DNA from: Psychrobium sp. MM17-31
GTDB lineage: Bacteria; Pseudomonadota; Gammaproteobacteria; Enterobacterales; Psychrobiaceae
Reading direction: 5' to 3'
DNA: 64,000 bases
Assembly (NCBI RefSeq): GCF_022347785.1
Contig: NZ_JAKRGA010000004.1
Span: 310,001-374,000 of the forward strand
Position 1 is the first letter of the stretch, and every line of letters begins with the position of its first letter. This document shows, one piece after another, positions 8,800 through 18,298 of the stretch. A program made the translations under genes and the position numbers. The notes under the pieces are model-generated. The model ran no database searches, was not told the DNA's origin, and saw only the letters and a list, made by a program, of their open reading frames with translations.

Positions 8800-9204
8800 G
8801 TGTTTAAGAAAATCCTTTTGAGCTTATTATTTGTATTTACCGTGGCATTAAGCCAGCAAAGTCGCGCCGAAGGTGGCGAAGACACCTATGCTTATTACGG
8901 ATTTGAACCTGATATCACCACCAACTTTATCAGTGATGGCAGCAAGCTGGGCTTTATAAGAATTACCTTAGAAATTATGGTGAAAAGTCCTGATCACGTT
9001 TCAATTATTGAACACCATGCACCTTTATTGCGTGCCAAAGTTGTTGAGATTTTAGGTGAACAACGCGAAGAAAAAATTAAATCGCCTGCTGGTAAAAGTG
9101 AGATTCGCGATATATGCCTTGAAGAGGTCAATAAATTGCTGAAAGAAGAAACTGGACAAGAGCTAGCTGTTAGTTTGCTATTTACTAAGTATATTTATAT
9201 GTAA
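8800..9204 (+). CDS. FliL-like secreted/membrane protein, not linked to flagellar genes
   Basis: The 134-residue product starts at GTG 8800, with GGGGAG six bases upstream as a good Shine-Dalgarno. The N-terminus MFKKILLSLLFVFTVALSQQ is a signal peptide or anchor. The rest, beginning YYGFEPDITTNFI with VRITLEI-like strand (FIRITLEIMV), REEKIKSPAGKSEIRD and a C-terminal LFTKYIYM, follows the FliL pattern: a stomatin/SPFH-like periplasmic domain that stabilises flagellar stators. No flagellar gene is nearby. It may be a FliL paralogue for another motor or an envelope role; that is inference. A shared terminator follows at 9224. Confidence 0.75.
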   Translation: MFKKILLSLLFVFTVALSQQSRAEGGEDTYAYYGFEPDITTNFISDGSKLGFIRITLEIMVKSPDHVSIIEHHAPLLRAKVVEILGEQREEKIKSPAGKSEIRDICLEEVNKLLKEETGQELAVSLLFTKYIYM

Positions 9205-9223
9205 ATTTAAGCCTATTTTAACT

Positions 9224-9252
9224 TTAAAGCCCTTACTATAAGGGCTTTTTAA
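9224..9252. terminator. Bidirectional terminator between fliL-like and rhomboid genes
   Basis: AAAGCCCTT and AAGGGCTTT form a stem around ACTAT, with T-rich tracts on both strands. It serves both convergent genes; the rhomboid stop lies at its right edge. Confidence 0.8.
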
Positions 9253-10090
9253 TGTCCTCTTTCTGCACAAGTGCCATTAATAATCCAGTGATTAATCCAC
9301 TAATTAGCATTGGAGTGGTATTTTGCAGTCCAAATATCCCGAAATAGCAGCACACTAGCCAAACTAGATAGAAAATAAATAAGCTATTATCCAGATTAAG
9401 GTTTCCGGAAGGTGTGATTTTTCCAGATAACCAGCTGTAGGCTATTACGGCATAAACAACACCTGCAATACCGCCAAAATATTCCATTGTATTAAACTGA
9501 ACAAGGTTAGAAATGATGGCGGAAACTAAGAATAAATTTAATAGTTTCCAAGATGAGTGCTTTCTTTCGATTTGCCCTGCGAAAATGACCCATATAGTTA
9601 TATTGATTATCAATTGATAAAAGTCAAAGTGAAGAAATGAAGGAGTTATCAGGCGCCACGGCTCGGATAAATTTAAAGTTTCGCCTTTATTCACAATAAA
9701 TAAATTATTGATAAAAGATTGGCTAAAATACGATTCAATTACAAATAAAAATACACAGGCGAGCGCGACTGTAGAGGTTATTATTCCACTTATATCAAGA
9801 ATAGAACTGAGAGAAAACCTCGACCGTCCTGCATACCAATAGTTAGTTAAAGAGTCACTAGTTTTATTTGAATGCCAAGATGACATCCAGTATTTATCGT
9901 TTGTTGGATCTAGCGAAAACTCTTCAAAGATTGAATCTGCGAGTTCTAATTTCTCTACATCAGCTAGTTGTATAATGTATGTAGCATTGTCTTCGTCGTA
10001 TTCATAACTACAATTCAACTGTATGGTGTTTGCGTAATCGACAAAGGCTTGGGCTAATCTTATATTGTCTACAGAGCCTATATATTTCAT
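9236..10090 (-). CDS. GlpG-like rhomboid pseudoprotease (catalytic Ser and His replaced)
   Basis: The 284-residue product aligns along its length with E. coli GlpG. It has an N-terminal cytoplasmic domain (IRLAQAFVDYA, about 10-72, ending DPTNDKYWMSSW), then six membrane segments with the conserved EPWRLITPSFLHF and GGxxGVVYAV-SWL motifs. Active GlpG needs Ser in GLSGVVYA and His in AHIAGLAVG. Here the serine position is Ala209 (GGIAGVVYAV, codon GCA at 9466-9464) and the histidine position is Leu262 (MLISGLITG). The oxyanion-hole His is Gln159, while Asn163 is kept. The protein should therefore be proteolytically inactive, like eukaryotic iRhoms, yet the fold and frame are intact. It starts 4 bases after the deacetylase stop, suggesting co-transcription. 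Confidence 0.88.
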   Translation of the reverse strand: MKYIGSVDNIRLAQAFVDYANTIQLNCSYEYDEDNATYIIQLADVEKLELADSIFEEFSLDPTNDKYWMSSWHSNKTSDSLTNYWYAGRSRFSLSSILDISGIITSTVALACVFLFVIESYFSQSFINNLFIVNKGETLNLSEPWRLITPSFLHFDFYQLIINITIWVIFAGQIERKHSSWKLLNLFLVSAIISNLVQFNTMEYFGGIAGVVYAVIAYSWLSGKITPSGNLNLDNSLFIFYLVWLVCCYFGIFGLQNTTPMLISGLITGLLMALVQKEDIKKPL

Positions 10091-10094
10091 TTAA

Positions 10095-11159
10095 TTATCC
10101 CTCGGGCCAGCTGCCGTCTTCGTTGCGATTAATCCATGGTTGTGAAAACCAGTAATAACCTGATTTAGTGCGGCTCTGTGCAGTACAGTTATAGCGTGAG
10201 CGACCTGCAGGCAAGTCAACGTTAGAGGCAATGCTAAACGAAGATTTATCAATCCAAGTGACATCGACGCGTTCACCTAAAATGTAGCAGGCAAGGGTTG
10301 GTTTATAGATGTCAGATAAATCTAAGGTGACGATAAGCTCAGGACGCTTAGGGTTGCCTTGAGTGTGTTGATCAAGCTGTGGGTTGTCATTTTTAAGCTT
10401 CTTAACAGGCATCGCCATGCTCTGTAGTTTAACTTTCAACGTCTTCAAATTGGCATAACGACCTGATGCTGGAAAACGCGGTAGGGTTTGCCAGTCTGAC
10501 TTTTTAGATAGCGCGCCTGAATGCTGACCAAAAGCAGTGAAATCTAGCGATTTCACCAATGAAACCAACTCGGTATTGTATTCACCATAAGGGTAGGCAA
10601 GATATTTAGGTTGCAGACCTAATTGCTCATCAATCATAGCTTGCGCTGTGGTGATGTCATCGCCAATTCGCTTTTTCCACGTCTCTACATCTTCATTCTC
10701 TAGCTGGCGATTTAAATGATCATGCTTTAGGCTGTGATTCAAAATTAAAACGCCTTGCCTTGATAGTTCTTTTAGCTGTGGCCATGACAGCATATTGCTG
10801 CGACCCTCATTAATTTCCTGCGGTGCAACGAAGATAGCGTAAGGAAACTCATTGGCTTTCAAGATAGGATCGGCGTTGGTTAAAATATTGAGATAACCAT
10901 CATCAAAGGTAATAGCGACAGTTTTCGCAGCAAACTTTTTACCTTTCTTAAGGCCGTCAACGACTTCGTTTAACGGTAGCACTTTGAAGTTTTGCTGCTT
11001 TAAATAATTCATATGCAGTGTAAACTGCTCAATAGAAATTGAGGTAGAGGCGGGAGTCGTATCACTCACGTGATGGTATTGTAAAATCACAACAGCCTTG
11101 GCGTTAAAAGCGCCAATCAAACTCAACAACACAATAAATAACAACTGCTTAACACGCAT
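10095..11159 (-). CDS. Polysaccharide deacetylase family protein, secreted
   Basis: The 354-residue product has a signal peptide (MRVKQLLFIVLLSLIGAFNAKA) and a NodB-type carbohydrate-esterase 4 domain. The metal/catalytic motif AITFDDGY is at about residues 82-89 and the zinc-binding NHSLKHDHL at about 140-148; YLAYPYGEYN is the third motif. It should remove N-acetyl groups from an extracytoplasmic polysaccharide or peptidoglycan, as PgaB and related enzymes do. The C-terminal 110 residues are a separate region with two cysteines (CYILGE and YNCTAQ) and a Trp-rich end, perhaps carbohydrate-binding. It is the first gene of a pair with the pseudo-rhomboid. The substrate is unknown. Confidence 0.88.
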   Translation of the reverse strand: MRVKQLLFIVLLSLIGAFNAKAVVILQYHHVSDTTPASTSISIEQFTLHMNYLKQQNFKVLPLNEVVDGLKKGKKFAAKTVAITFDDGYLNILTNADPILKANEFPYAIFVAPQEINEGRSNMLSWPQLKELSRQGVLILNHSLKHDHLNRQLENEDVETWKKRIGDDITTAQAMIDEQLGLQPKYLAYPYGEYNTELVSLVKSLDFTAFGQHSGALSKKSDWQTLPRFPASGRYANLKTLKVKLQSMAMPVKKLKNDNPQLDQHTQGNPKRPELIVTLDLSDIYKPTLACYILGERVDVTWIDKSSFSIASNVDLPAGRSRYNCTAQSRTKSGYYWFSQPWINRNEDGSWPEG

Positions 11160-11183
11160 ATCAGCTTCCTAAGGTTAATTTCA

Positions 11184-12521
11184 ATGAGCATTGTCGCCTC
11201 CATTGCAACACAGCGCAAGTTATTGCTTTTGGCATTGCCAATGATCTTATCCAATATCACCACGCCACTGCTTGGTATGGTGGACACTGCTGTTATCGGT
11301 CATTTAGAACATCCGTATTATCTTGGCGGTATTGCGGTAGGTTCAATGATTATTAGTATCATCTTTTGGCTATCTGGCTTTTTACGGATGTCTACGACAG
11401 GCGTTATCGCGCAAGCTAATGGCGCTGACAATATCGATGATGTGTGGCGTTATTTCTTTCATTCCAGCATGCTAGCGTTGGGTATTGCGTCGTTATTACT
11501 GGTTTTTCATGCACCACTGATTAGCACTATTTTAGGGGCAATGGATGCGAGTGATGAAGTCGCGCAATACGCTAAAGTGTATTTCGATATTCGAATTTTC
11601 TCTGCGCCTGCGGCATTGCTTAATTTAGTGGTATTAGGTTATTTCGTTGCTCGTCAGCAAGTGAAGTGGGTGGTGTATCAGCTATTTGTTATCAACGTGA
11701 TTAATATTACCCTCGATATTCTGTTGGTGGTGTATTGGGAGTGGGGCGTTGCTGGCGCGGCAACTGCATCGGTGATTGCGGATTACTGCGGCTTAGCGAT
11801 GCTAATGTTGGTGCTAATGTCACAAGCTAAACAAGTGGATTGGCGCCGATTAATTAAGCCGCAGGCGGCTTTTTTCAACCGTCTGCTTAGCCTTAATAAA
11901 GACATTTTTATTCGCTCACTGGCACTGCAAGCTTGTCTTGGTTTTGTCACCATCACAGGCGCTGCGTTAGGCGATGTCACCGTTGCAGCTAACGCTATTC
12001 TGCTTAATCTATTTTTATTTGCCTCATACGGTCTCGATGGTTTTGCTTATGCCGCTGAGTCCCTAGTCGGAGAAGCAAAAGGGCAACGGGATAAACAGCG
12101 CTTGCATCAGGTGGTGATGGTGAGTGGATTGTGGAGTGCTATTGTCGGTGGCTTGTTCGCACTAGTTTTATATGCCATCGGTAATCAGTGGATCGCTTTT
12201 CTTACCGATTTGTCAGCAGTACGCGATTATGCGGCGGAATATTTACCATGGATGATCGCAATTTGCGCTATTGGTTGGTTAACATTTTTGATGGACGGTG
12301 TTTATGTTGGGCTGACTCGCAGTAAGCAAATGCGCGATTCTATGTTGCTATCCTGCGTGGTCTTTTTTGCGGTTTGGTTTAGCTTCGAAGAGTGGCAGAA
12401 TCACGGCTTGTGGCTGGCGTTTTTCTGCTTTATTGCCACACGTTCCATTAGCTTGGCTATCGATTATGCACTGTTTTATAGTAGTGGCAGAATGGAACAA
12501 GAGCTTAAAGCTGACGGGTAA
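11184..12521 (+). CDS. dinF: MATE family efflux transporter, DinF type
   Basis: The 445-residue product has twelve predicted membrane helices and the start LLALPMILSNITTPLLGMVD followed by TAVIGHL, typical of DinF. Family members expel cationic or bile-like compounds using a Na+ or H+ gradient. It is divergent from the deacetylase gene with only 24 bases between starts, so their promoters must overlap or be embedded in the neighbours. Its last 17 bases overlap the convergent DUF962 gene. In E. coli dinF follows lexA; no lexA is here, so SOS control is not indicated and no LexA box was recognised. Confidence 0.9.
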   Translation: MSIVASIATQRKLLLLALPMILSNITTPLLGMVDTAVIGHLEHPYYLGGIAVGSMIISIIFWLSGFLRMSTTGVIAQANGADNIDDVWRYFFHSSMLALGIASLLLVFHAPLISTILGAMDASDEVAQYAKVYFDIRIFSAPAALLNLVVLGYFVARQQVKWVVYQLFVINVINITLDILLVVYWEWGVAGAATASVIADYCGLAMLMLVLMSQAKQVDWRRLIKPQAAFFNRLLSLNKDIFIRSLALQACLGFVTITGAALGDVTVAANAILLNLFLFASYGLDGFAYAAESLVGEAKGQRDKQRLHQVVMVSGLWSAIVGGLFALVLYAIGNQWIAFLTDLSAVRDYAAEYLPWMIAICAIGWLTFLMDGVYVGLTRSKQMRDSMLLSCVVFFAVWFSFEEWQNHGLWLAFFCFIATRSISLAIDYALFYSSGRMEQELKADG

Positions 12522-12804
12522 GAATCTGCCAGAACATCTTCCAGTCACCCATTAGACTCCACAGTGGATAGGTGAAAGTGGCTGGTCTATTTTTCTCAAA
12601 AGCAAAGTGGCCGACCCACGCGAAACCATAGCCGATAATTGGCAGACTAATGAGCCAAATAAAGTGCTGTGAGTAAAGGATATAGCCTAAGACAATTAGG
12701 ATTAATGCGCTGCCAATAAAGTGTAATCGACGGCATGTTGGATGCTGATGCTGGGAAAGATAAAAGGGATAAAACTCACTAAAACTCTGATAACGTTGTT
12801 CCAT
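12505..12804 (-). CDS. DUF962/Mpo1-like membrane protein
   Basis: The 99-residue product has the DUF962 signature: an N-terminal FYPFYLSQHQHPTCRRLHFIG, where His and Arg residues are conserved, two hydrophobic hairpins (LILIVLGYILY and LISLPIIGYGFAW) and the motif VGHFAFEKNRPATF. The yeast relative Mpo1 is an Fe(II) dioxygenase acting on 2-hydroxy fatty acids; whether this bacterial member does the same is unknown. It is a complete, single-domain family member, convergent with dinF and overlapping it by 17 bases. Confidence 0.88.
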   Translation of the reverse strand: MEQRYQSFSEFYPFYLSQHQHPTCRRLHFIGSALILIVLGYILYSQHFIWLISLPIIGYGFAWVGHFAFEKNRPATFTYPLWSLMGDWKMFWQILTRQL

Positions 12805-12830
12805 GGTTTATCCCCTTTATTGGTGATGGC

Positions 12831-13532
12831 CTATTTTAGGTAAGGTAGTGCGTCACCGTGCATGTTTTCGATGTTCATGCCTTGCGTTAAGAAGGCATCG
12901 CGTACTACGCCAACCATCTCGAAACGACCAGCGGCGTAGATTTCATAAGCGCTTAAATCGCTAATGTCTTTCATTACCGCTTTGTGTACTTGGCCTTCGC
13001 CGCCGTTCCAATTCTCTGGTGTGTTTTCAACAACAGGAATAAAAGTTATCTTGTCGTGTACATCGGCTAATGCTTGCATTTCGTCGAATAAGTACATGTG
13101 CTCAACCGCTTGACAGCCCCAGTATACGGTAACGTCGCGCTTGTCTTCGGTTGCCATTAACTCACGTACGATAGAGCGTACGTAGCTAAAACCTGTGCCG
13201 CCAGCCACTAATAAAATTGGACGTTCGTTGCTGTTGTCTAGCTGGGCTTCGCCGTGTGGCGCAAGAATAGTAATTTCGCCATTTTCTTTCATGCGATCGA
13301 TAACTTGCATTGGGTAGCTTTGCAGCTCCGATGCGCCAATGTGTAGTTCGATTAGTTCGCCATCACTTGGCGCGCTAGCAATCGAAAATGGGCGTTTGTC
13401 GTCGTCAGACATCTTTACCATGAGGTATTGACCAGCCTCGAAGCTAAACGGCTGCTCTGGACGTAATACAACGTGGAATACGCTGTCGTTAAAAGGTTCT
13501 AATTTAACAACCTGACAGTTGATTTCTGACAT
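12831..13532 (-). CDS. fre: NAD(P)H-flavin reductase Fre
   Basis: Fre uses NAD(P)H to reduce free flavins and can support ubiquinone-pathway flavoenzymes, ribonucleotide reductase activation or iron reduction. The 233-residue product fits the family length. It shows the flavin-binding RPFSIAS motif (about residues 46-52), the pyridine-nucleotide motif LLVAGGTGFSYVRSI and the downstream VYWGCQ, all as in Fre/LuxG. It sits downstream of ubiD on the same strand with a 99-base gap, an order known from other gammaproteobacteria. A hairpin (GGGCGAG/CTCGCCC, 13587-13609) lies in that gap but lacks a T-tract. Confidence 0.95.
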   Translation of the reverse strand: MSEINCQVVKLEPFNDSVFHVVLRPEQPFSFEAGQYLMVKMSDDDKRPFSIASAPSDGELIELHIGASELQSYPMQVIDRMKENGEITILAPHGEAQLDNSNERPILLVAGGTGFSYVRSIVRELMATEDKRDVTVYWGCQAVEHMYLFDEMQALADVHDKITFIPVVENTPENWNGGEGQVHKAVMKDISDLSAYEIYAAGRFEMVGVVRDAFLTQGMNIENMHGDALPYLK

Positions 13533-13631
13533 TAACTTACCTGAATTTGTCTAAATGAGTTGGAATTGCCTAAGAATATCGCAATTGGGCGAGGTTTAGA
13601 ACTCGCCCAACCAAGTAATCGGCGGTTTTAT

Positions 13632-15110
13632 CTACTTTTCTTTGGGGAAGATCGCTAACTCATCCCAGATATCGTCGACGCGATCTTTCACTTCTTGCGT
13701 CATGACTATCGGCTCGCCCCATTCGCGATCTGTTTCACCTTGCCATTTGTTGGTGGCATCTAGACCCATCTTAGAGCCAAGACCAGCCACTGGTGAGGCA
13801 AAGTCGAGATAGTCGATTGGCGTGTTTTCGATCATAGTGGTATCACGAGCTGGATCCATACGGGTGGTAATGGCCCAAATCACATCATCCCAGCTACGGG
13901 CGTTTACGTCGTCGTCACACACAATCACGAACTTGGTATACATGAACTGGCGTAAGAACGACCACACACCCATCATCACGCGTTTGGCATGACCTGGATA
14001 TTGCTTCTTAATAGTCACCACCGCCATGCGGTATGAACAGCCTTCTGGTGGCAGATAAAAATCAACAATCTCAGGGAATTGTTTCTTTAAAATCGGCACG
14101 AATACTTCGTTTAGGGCAACGCCTAAAATCGCTGGCTCATCAGGTGGACGGCCAGTGTAAGTACTGTGATAAATCGGATCTTTACGATGGGTAATATGAG
14201 TGACGGTAAATACCGGAAACTCTTCTACTTCGTTGTAATAACCTGTGTGATCGCCATAGGGCCCTTCTGGCGCCATCTCACCTGGCTCTAGATAGCCTTC
14301 AAGTACATATTCGGCACTGGCTGGCACTTCTAAATCATTGCTTAAACACTTAACCACTTCGCTGCGACTGCCACGTAGTAGTCCGGCAAAGGCATATTCA
14401 GATAGCGTATCAGGTACAGGCGTTACCGCGCCGATGATCGTTGCAGGATCGGCACCTAAGGCAACAGAAACAGGATAGCGTTCACCGGGATTTGTTTGTT
14501 GGAATTCTTGGAAATCTAACGCACCACCGCGATGCGATAACCAACGCATAATTAATTTGTTTTTACCAAGCAATTGCTGACGGTAAATACCGAGGTTCTG
14601 ACGCTCTTTGTGAGGGCCACGAGTAATGGTTAAGCCCCAAGTGACTAACGGTGCAACATCCCCCGGCCAGCAATGCTGAATAGGTAGTTTTGTTAAATCA
14701 ACATCATCGCCTTCCATCACGATGTCCTGACAAGGGGCTTTTTTCAGGCGCTTAGTCGGCATGTTTAGTACTTGTTTGTACATCGGCAGCTGATCCCACG
14801 CGTCCTTTAAGCCTTTCGGCGGCTCTGGCTCTTTAAGTTTCGCCATCAATTCACCCACTTCACGTAATGCCTCAGTCGATGTTTGTCCCATCGCAAGGGC
14901 TACACGTTCTGGTGTACCGAATAGGTTGGCTAATACAGGTGTGGTATGGCCTTTGACGTTTTCAAATAATAATGCTGGACCTTGGGCGCGTAGGGTACGG
15001 TCGCCAATTTCAGTCATTTCTAGGTAAGGATCAATTTCTTTAGTGATTCTTTTTAGTTGACCTAGTTTTTCTAGCTGCGTGATGAAGTCACGTAGATCTT
15101 TGTATTTCAT
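13632..15110 (-). CDS. ubiD: 3-octaprenyl-4-hydroxybenzoate carboxy-lyase UbiD
   Basis: UbiD decarboxylates 3-polyprenyl-4-hydroxybenzoate in ubiquinone synthesis using prenylated FMN made by UbiX. The 492-residue product is full length. Typical blocks include [19 protein letters not shown] at the start, the [19 protein letters not shown] region, [17 protein letters not shown] and [12 protein letters not shown]. With ubiC and ubiA at 7143-8638, three ubiquinone genes lie within 8 kb but not in one operon. The preceding 540 bases hold a composite repeat rather than a gene. Confidence 0.97.
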   Translation of the reverse strand: MKYKDLRDFITQLEKLGQLKRITKEIDPYLEMTEIGDRTLRAQGPALLFENVKGHTTPVLANLFGTPERVALAMGQTSTEALREVGELMAKLKEPEPPKGLKDAWDQLPMYKQVLNMPTKRLKKAPCQDIVMEGDDVDLTKLPIQHCWPGDVAPLVTWGLTITRGPHKERQNLGIYRQQLLGKNKLIMRWLSHRGGALDFQEFQQTNPGERYPVSVALGADPATIIGAVTPVPDTLSEYAFAGLLRGSRSEVVKCLSNDLEVPASAEYVLEGYLEPGEMAPEGPYGDHTGYYNEVEEFPVFTVTHITHRKDPIYHSTYTGRPPDEPAILGVALNEVFVPILKKQFPEIVDFYLPPEGCSYRMAVVTIKKQYPGHAKRVMMGVWSFLRQFMYTKFVIVCDDDVNARSWDDVIWAITTRMDPARDTTMIENTPIDYLDFASPVAGLGSKMGLDATNKWQGETDREWGEPIVMTQEVKDRVDDIWDELAIFPKEK

Positions 15111-15650
15111 TTTCTTTCCCGAAAGGGTTTAGTATGTTGTTAATTTTTAGAACAACTTGAGTGCATCTGAGAATATGATGCGCTTAAAAATATAGCGTTA
15201 CCATCAAATCTTATGAAAGCGCATCAGTTACTTTTCTTTATGTAATACATCCTTGTATTTCACCCTGCGGGCCAGCTAATCGCTGTTCAAATTTGTTCCT
15301 GACAAATTTGTGCGTCGCCACTAGAATATCTGGAATATTCTAGGACAGCTTCAGCTGGTCGCATAGCGATAAATTTCAGGACGAAATTTACAATAAAAGT
15401 AACCAAAAGAAAGGCGACCCGCAGATTTATCGCTTATCTCAACCTACGAATTGGCTGTTCAATAACGTATTTGATCTGCATCCATGCAGCAAATACTAAA
15501 AAATCGTCCCTGATTTTTTCATTGGCCAATTAGTACGTTGAGGCGATAAATAACGGGGAGTTTCCCACACTTTACTTCAGTCTCTATCTCTACAACTCTG
15601 TGGTTGTAAGCTTAGTGACAATGAACGTTATCAATTACGCTAACGCGATA
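15111..15650. repeat. Composite intergenic repeat element, copy A
   Basis: No gene is seen in this 540-base gap. From about 15228 to 15561 it is a mosaic of short inverted repeats: CAAATTTGT around TCCTGA, CTAGAATAT/ATATTCTAG, and CATCCATG palindromes. Several blocks recur at 24651-24952: AAGTAACCAAAA, AAAGGCGACCCGCAGATTTA, CGTATTTGATC, TGCATCCATGCAG, GCAAATACT, CCCTGATTTTT and TTAACGGG-like ends. The rest is AT-rich and should include the ubiD promoter. Confidence 0.65.
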
Positions 15651-17441
15651 TTAGTCGATCACTAAATCTAATGTTTTCTTAAATTGTTCTGGCCCTTGAA
15701 AGCCAACCACTCGGTTGCTGTTCAGAGGGTTTCCGTCTTTATCAAACAAAATAATGGTGGGTAATCCCAATACCGTCATTCTCTCTTGAATATCGATGTC
15801 TAGTGCGTCATTGGCGGTAACATCAGTTTGAATCAATACCATTTCATCAAGCATTGCTTTGATCATTGGATCGGAAAACGTTTTGGTTTCAAAATCTTTA
15901 CAAGCGATACACCAGTCGGCGTAGAAGTCTAGCATTACTGGTTTGCCTGCAGCCTTAGCGATAGCTAATTGCTCATGTAACTCGTCGTAGCCTTTTACTT
16001 GAATGAAATCTGTTGCATGCACAGATGCTGACGCGCTGTTTACGCTGTTATTTTCCGGAATTAACCAAGGTTTGATGCCCCATAGTGCGCTGCCGAACAA
16101 AATCAATAATGAGGCTACTAAACGCAAGCTTTTGCCAATGCTGGCGTTGGTGAATTGATTATGGTGTAGCAGGTAGGTAGCAAAGCTAACACCTAATAGG
16201 CTCCACGCGAGATTAACCCACAATTCGTCGACGAAGCGGCCGAGTAATACAATAACCACCGACAACAGCATAAAGCCGAATGCGCCTTTGACAACGTCCA
16301 TCCAAGCACCGGCTTTCGGTAATAATTTACCGCCTGATGCCCCCATGATTAACAACGGTACACCCATGCCTAGTGATAGCGCATACAAAGTCACGCCGCC
16401 AAGTAATAAATCGCCTGATTGCGCCACGTAAATTAATACGCCAGATAATGGCGCTGTGGTGCAAGGCGATGCGACTAGGCCTGAGATAACACCCATGGTA
16501 AAGACGCTGGCGTATTTACCGCCTTGTTGCTTGTTTGAGGCGCTGTTGAGTTTCTCGGTCCAGCTGCTTGGTAGTTGGAGATTAATAAAACCAAACATCG
16601 ACGCCGCTAAAAAGGTGAACAATACCGCTAGCGAACCCAACACATAAGGATGCTGGAAAGCCGCCTGAAATTGCAGGCCGAGGGATGCCACAACCAAGCC
16701 TAAAATCGAATAGGTTAGCGCCATACCTTGCACATATACAAAAGATAAGGCGAAGGCGTGCTTGGTGGAAATCTTGTTACCCGCGCCAACGATAATGCCA
16801 GATAAAATGGGATACATCGGAAATACACATGGCGTAAACGCAAGGCCAATGCCTAAGCCAAAGAATGCGAGTAATGACCAAAATAGCGTTTTGTTTGTTA
16901 ACCAGCTGGCAAACATATCTTGCTCGCTCACCGGTGGTTGGTTCTGAGCTGCGCTTTGGCTTGCCGTTGCTTGTTCTAAAGTTTGTGTATTGATAAAGCT
17001 AGGATCGAAAAACAGCGATACTTTACTTGGCGGGTAACACAGCCCAGCATCCGCACAACCTTGATATTCTAGCGTTATTTCTTGGTCTCTCGACTTATCT
17101 GCGACACTAAACGAGAATTCAACACTGTCGCGATATACCTCTTGCTCACCAAAGTACTCATCGTAATGATCTTCGCCTTTGGGTAACGCAATATCGCTAA
17201 TGGCCGTGGTTGGGCTTTTTATTTTAAATTTTTCTTTATAGAGGTAGTAACCATCGTGAATTTGCCAGCGAATGATTACTCGCTCTTGCTGCTGCGAAAA
17301 GCTAAAAATGAATGCTTGCTCTTGAGGAAGAAACTTCGGACCTTGCGAGAATAAATCAGTGAATGCGGTAGTTGCTTGGCTAACTTGAGCCGTAAATGTT
17401 AAAAATAGCAATGCCGTAGCAAGCAAAATGCGTTTGATCAT
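15651..17441 (-). CDS. dsbD: Thiol:disulfide interchange protein DsbD
   Basis: DsbD carries electrons from cytoplasmic thioredoxin across the inner membrane to DsbC, DsbG and CcmG. The 596-residue product has all three modules: a signal peptide plus periplasmic alpha domain with the Cys pair GCADAGLCYPP; an eight-helix membrane domain with TPCVFPMYPILSG and SPCTTAPLSG, the two redox cysteines; and a C-terminal thioredoxin-like domain with DWCIACK (about residue 505). Every catalytic cysteine is present. It is monocistronic, divergent from fxsA. Confidence 0.97.
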   Translation of the reverse strand: MIKRILLATALLFLTFTAQVSQATTAFTDLFSQGPKFLPQEQAFIFSFSQQQERVIIRWQIHDGYYLYKEKFKIKSPTTAISDIALPKGEDHYDEYFGEQEVYRDSVEFSFSVADKSRDQEITLEYQGCADAGLCYPPSKVSLFFDPSFINTQTLEQATASQSAAQNQPPVSEQDMFASWLTNKTLFWSLLAFFGLGIGLAFTPCVFPMYPILSGIIVGAGNKISTKHAFALSFVYVQGMALTYSILGLVVASLGLQFQAAFQHPYVLGSLAVLFTFLAASMFGFINLQLPSSWTEKLNSASNKQQGGKYASVFTMGVISGLVASPCTTAPLSGVLIYVAQSGDLLLGGVTLYALSLGMGVPLLIMGASGGKLLPKAGAWMDVVKGAFGFMLLSVVIVLLGRFVDELWVNLAWSLLGVSFATYLLHHNQFTNASIGKSLRLVASLLILFGSALWGIKPWLIPENNSVNSASASVHATDFIQVKGYDELHEQLAIAKAAGKPVMLDFYADWCIACKDFETKTFSDPMIKAMLDEMVLIQTDVTANDALDIDIQERMTVLGLPTIILFDKDGNPLNSNRVVGFQGPEQFKKTLDLVID

Positions 17442-17654
17442 GGGGTCGATGTTTCCTCAATACCTAAATAACTAAAGTTCAGTTATTAGCTAAAAAATGC
17501 GCCGTAATAGTAACTTATCTAGCGCTGGTTTGCTCGTGAATTATTGACCTTGGATTAGCGGTAATAATTCCATTGAATTGACATAAAATGACCCCATATC
17601 AAAAAATACAGTCCGTAAAAGGACACGTTAGTTAACAGTGAACCGAGGTGTAAT

Positions 17655-18164
17655 GTGCTATTCATTCTATTTTTTATCTTTATCGTAATACCTGTAATTG
17701 AAATTACGGTATTGATTGAAGTTGGCGAACAGCTCGGCGCATTGACTACAGTAGCGCTTGTGATCCTGACAGCGGCGGTTGGTGCTTCGTTAGTACGTAG
17801 CCAAGGATTACAAACACTGCGCAGTGCACAGCAGAAAATGCAACTTGGCCAGCAGCCGGGACAAGAAATGATTGAAGGCATCATGCTAGCTATTGCTGGT
17901 GTAATGTTGGTAACTCCCGGTTTTGTCACCGATTTCCTTGGTCTTTTATTATTACTGCCTTTTACCCGACAGTTCTTTGCTAACAAACTACTAGAACGTA
18001 TCATCATTAAAAATATGGCGCGCCAACAGCAACCCTTTAATGGTGGATTCGGCCAGCAACACAATCCAAATTCAGATGACGTGATAGACGGCGAATTTGT
18101 GAACAAAGATCACGATTTTCAACTAAAAAATCAAAATAAATCACCAGATCACAAAGACCAATAA
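17655..18164 (+). CDS. fxsA: FxsA family membrane protein
   Basis: FxsA is an inner-membrane protein named for suppressing F-plasmid exclusion of phage T7. The 169-residue product starts at GTG 17655, with GAGGTG upstream. It has the family pattern: an N-terminal helix LFILFFIFIVIPVIEITVLI, ALTTVALVILTAAVGASLVR with conserved Gly/Arg, and LVTPGFVTDFLGLLLLLP. The cytoplasmic tail is Gln/Asn/Asp-rich and variable. In many gammaproteobacteria fxsA directly precedes groES; here 8.3 kb of other genes separates them. Confidence 0.92.
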   Translation: MLFILFFIFIVIPVIEITVLIEVGEQLGALTTVALVILTAAVGASLVRSQGLQTLRSAQQKMQLGQQPGQEMIEGIMLAIAGVMLVTPGFVTDFLGLLLLLPFTRQFFANKLLERIIIKNMARQQQPFNGGFGQQHNPNSDDVIDGEFVNKDHDFQLKNQNKSPDHKDQ

Positions 18165-18298
18165 TTATTGTGGTAGCATCGACCGATTAGTTTTTTAGAA
18201 CTACTTATTATCTTGTTGTAATACTTTATTATTATTTGTGTGATTTAATAGCCCATTATTGGTAGTCACACAGATAATGTATTTAAGCGGTTGGTGAT

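Noticed and set aside
13587-13609. ubiD terminator from the GGGCGAG/CTCGCCC hairpin
   Set aside because: The stem is fine, but there is no T-tract on either strand; it may be an mRNA-stability element.
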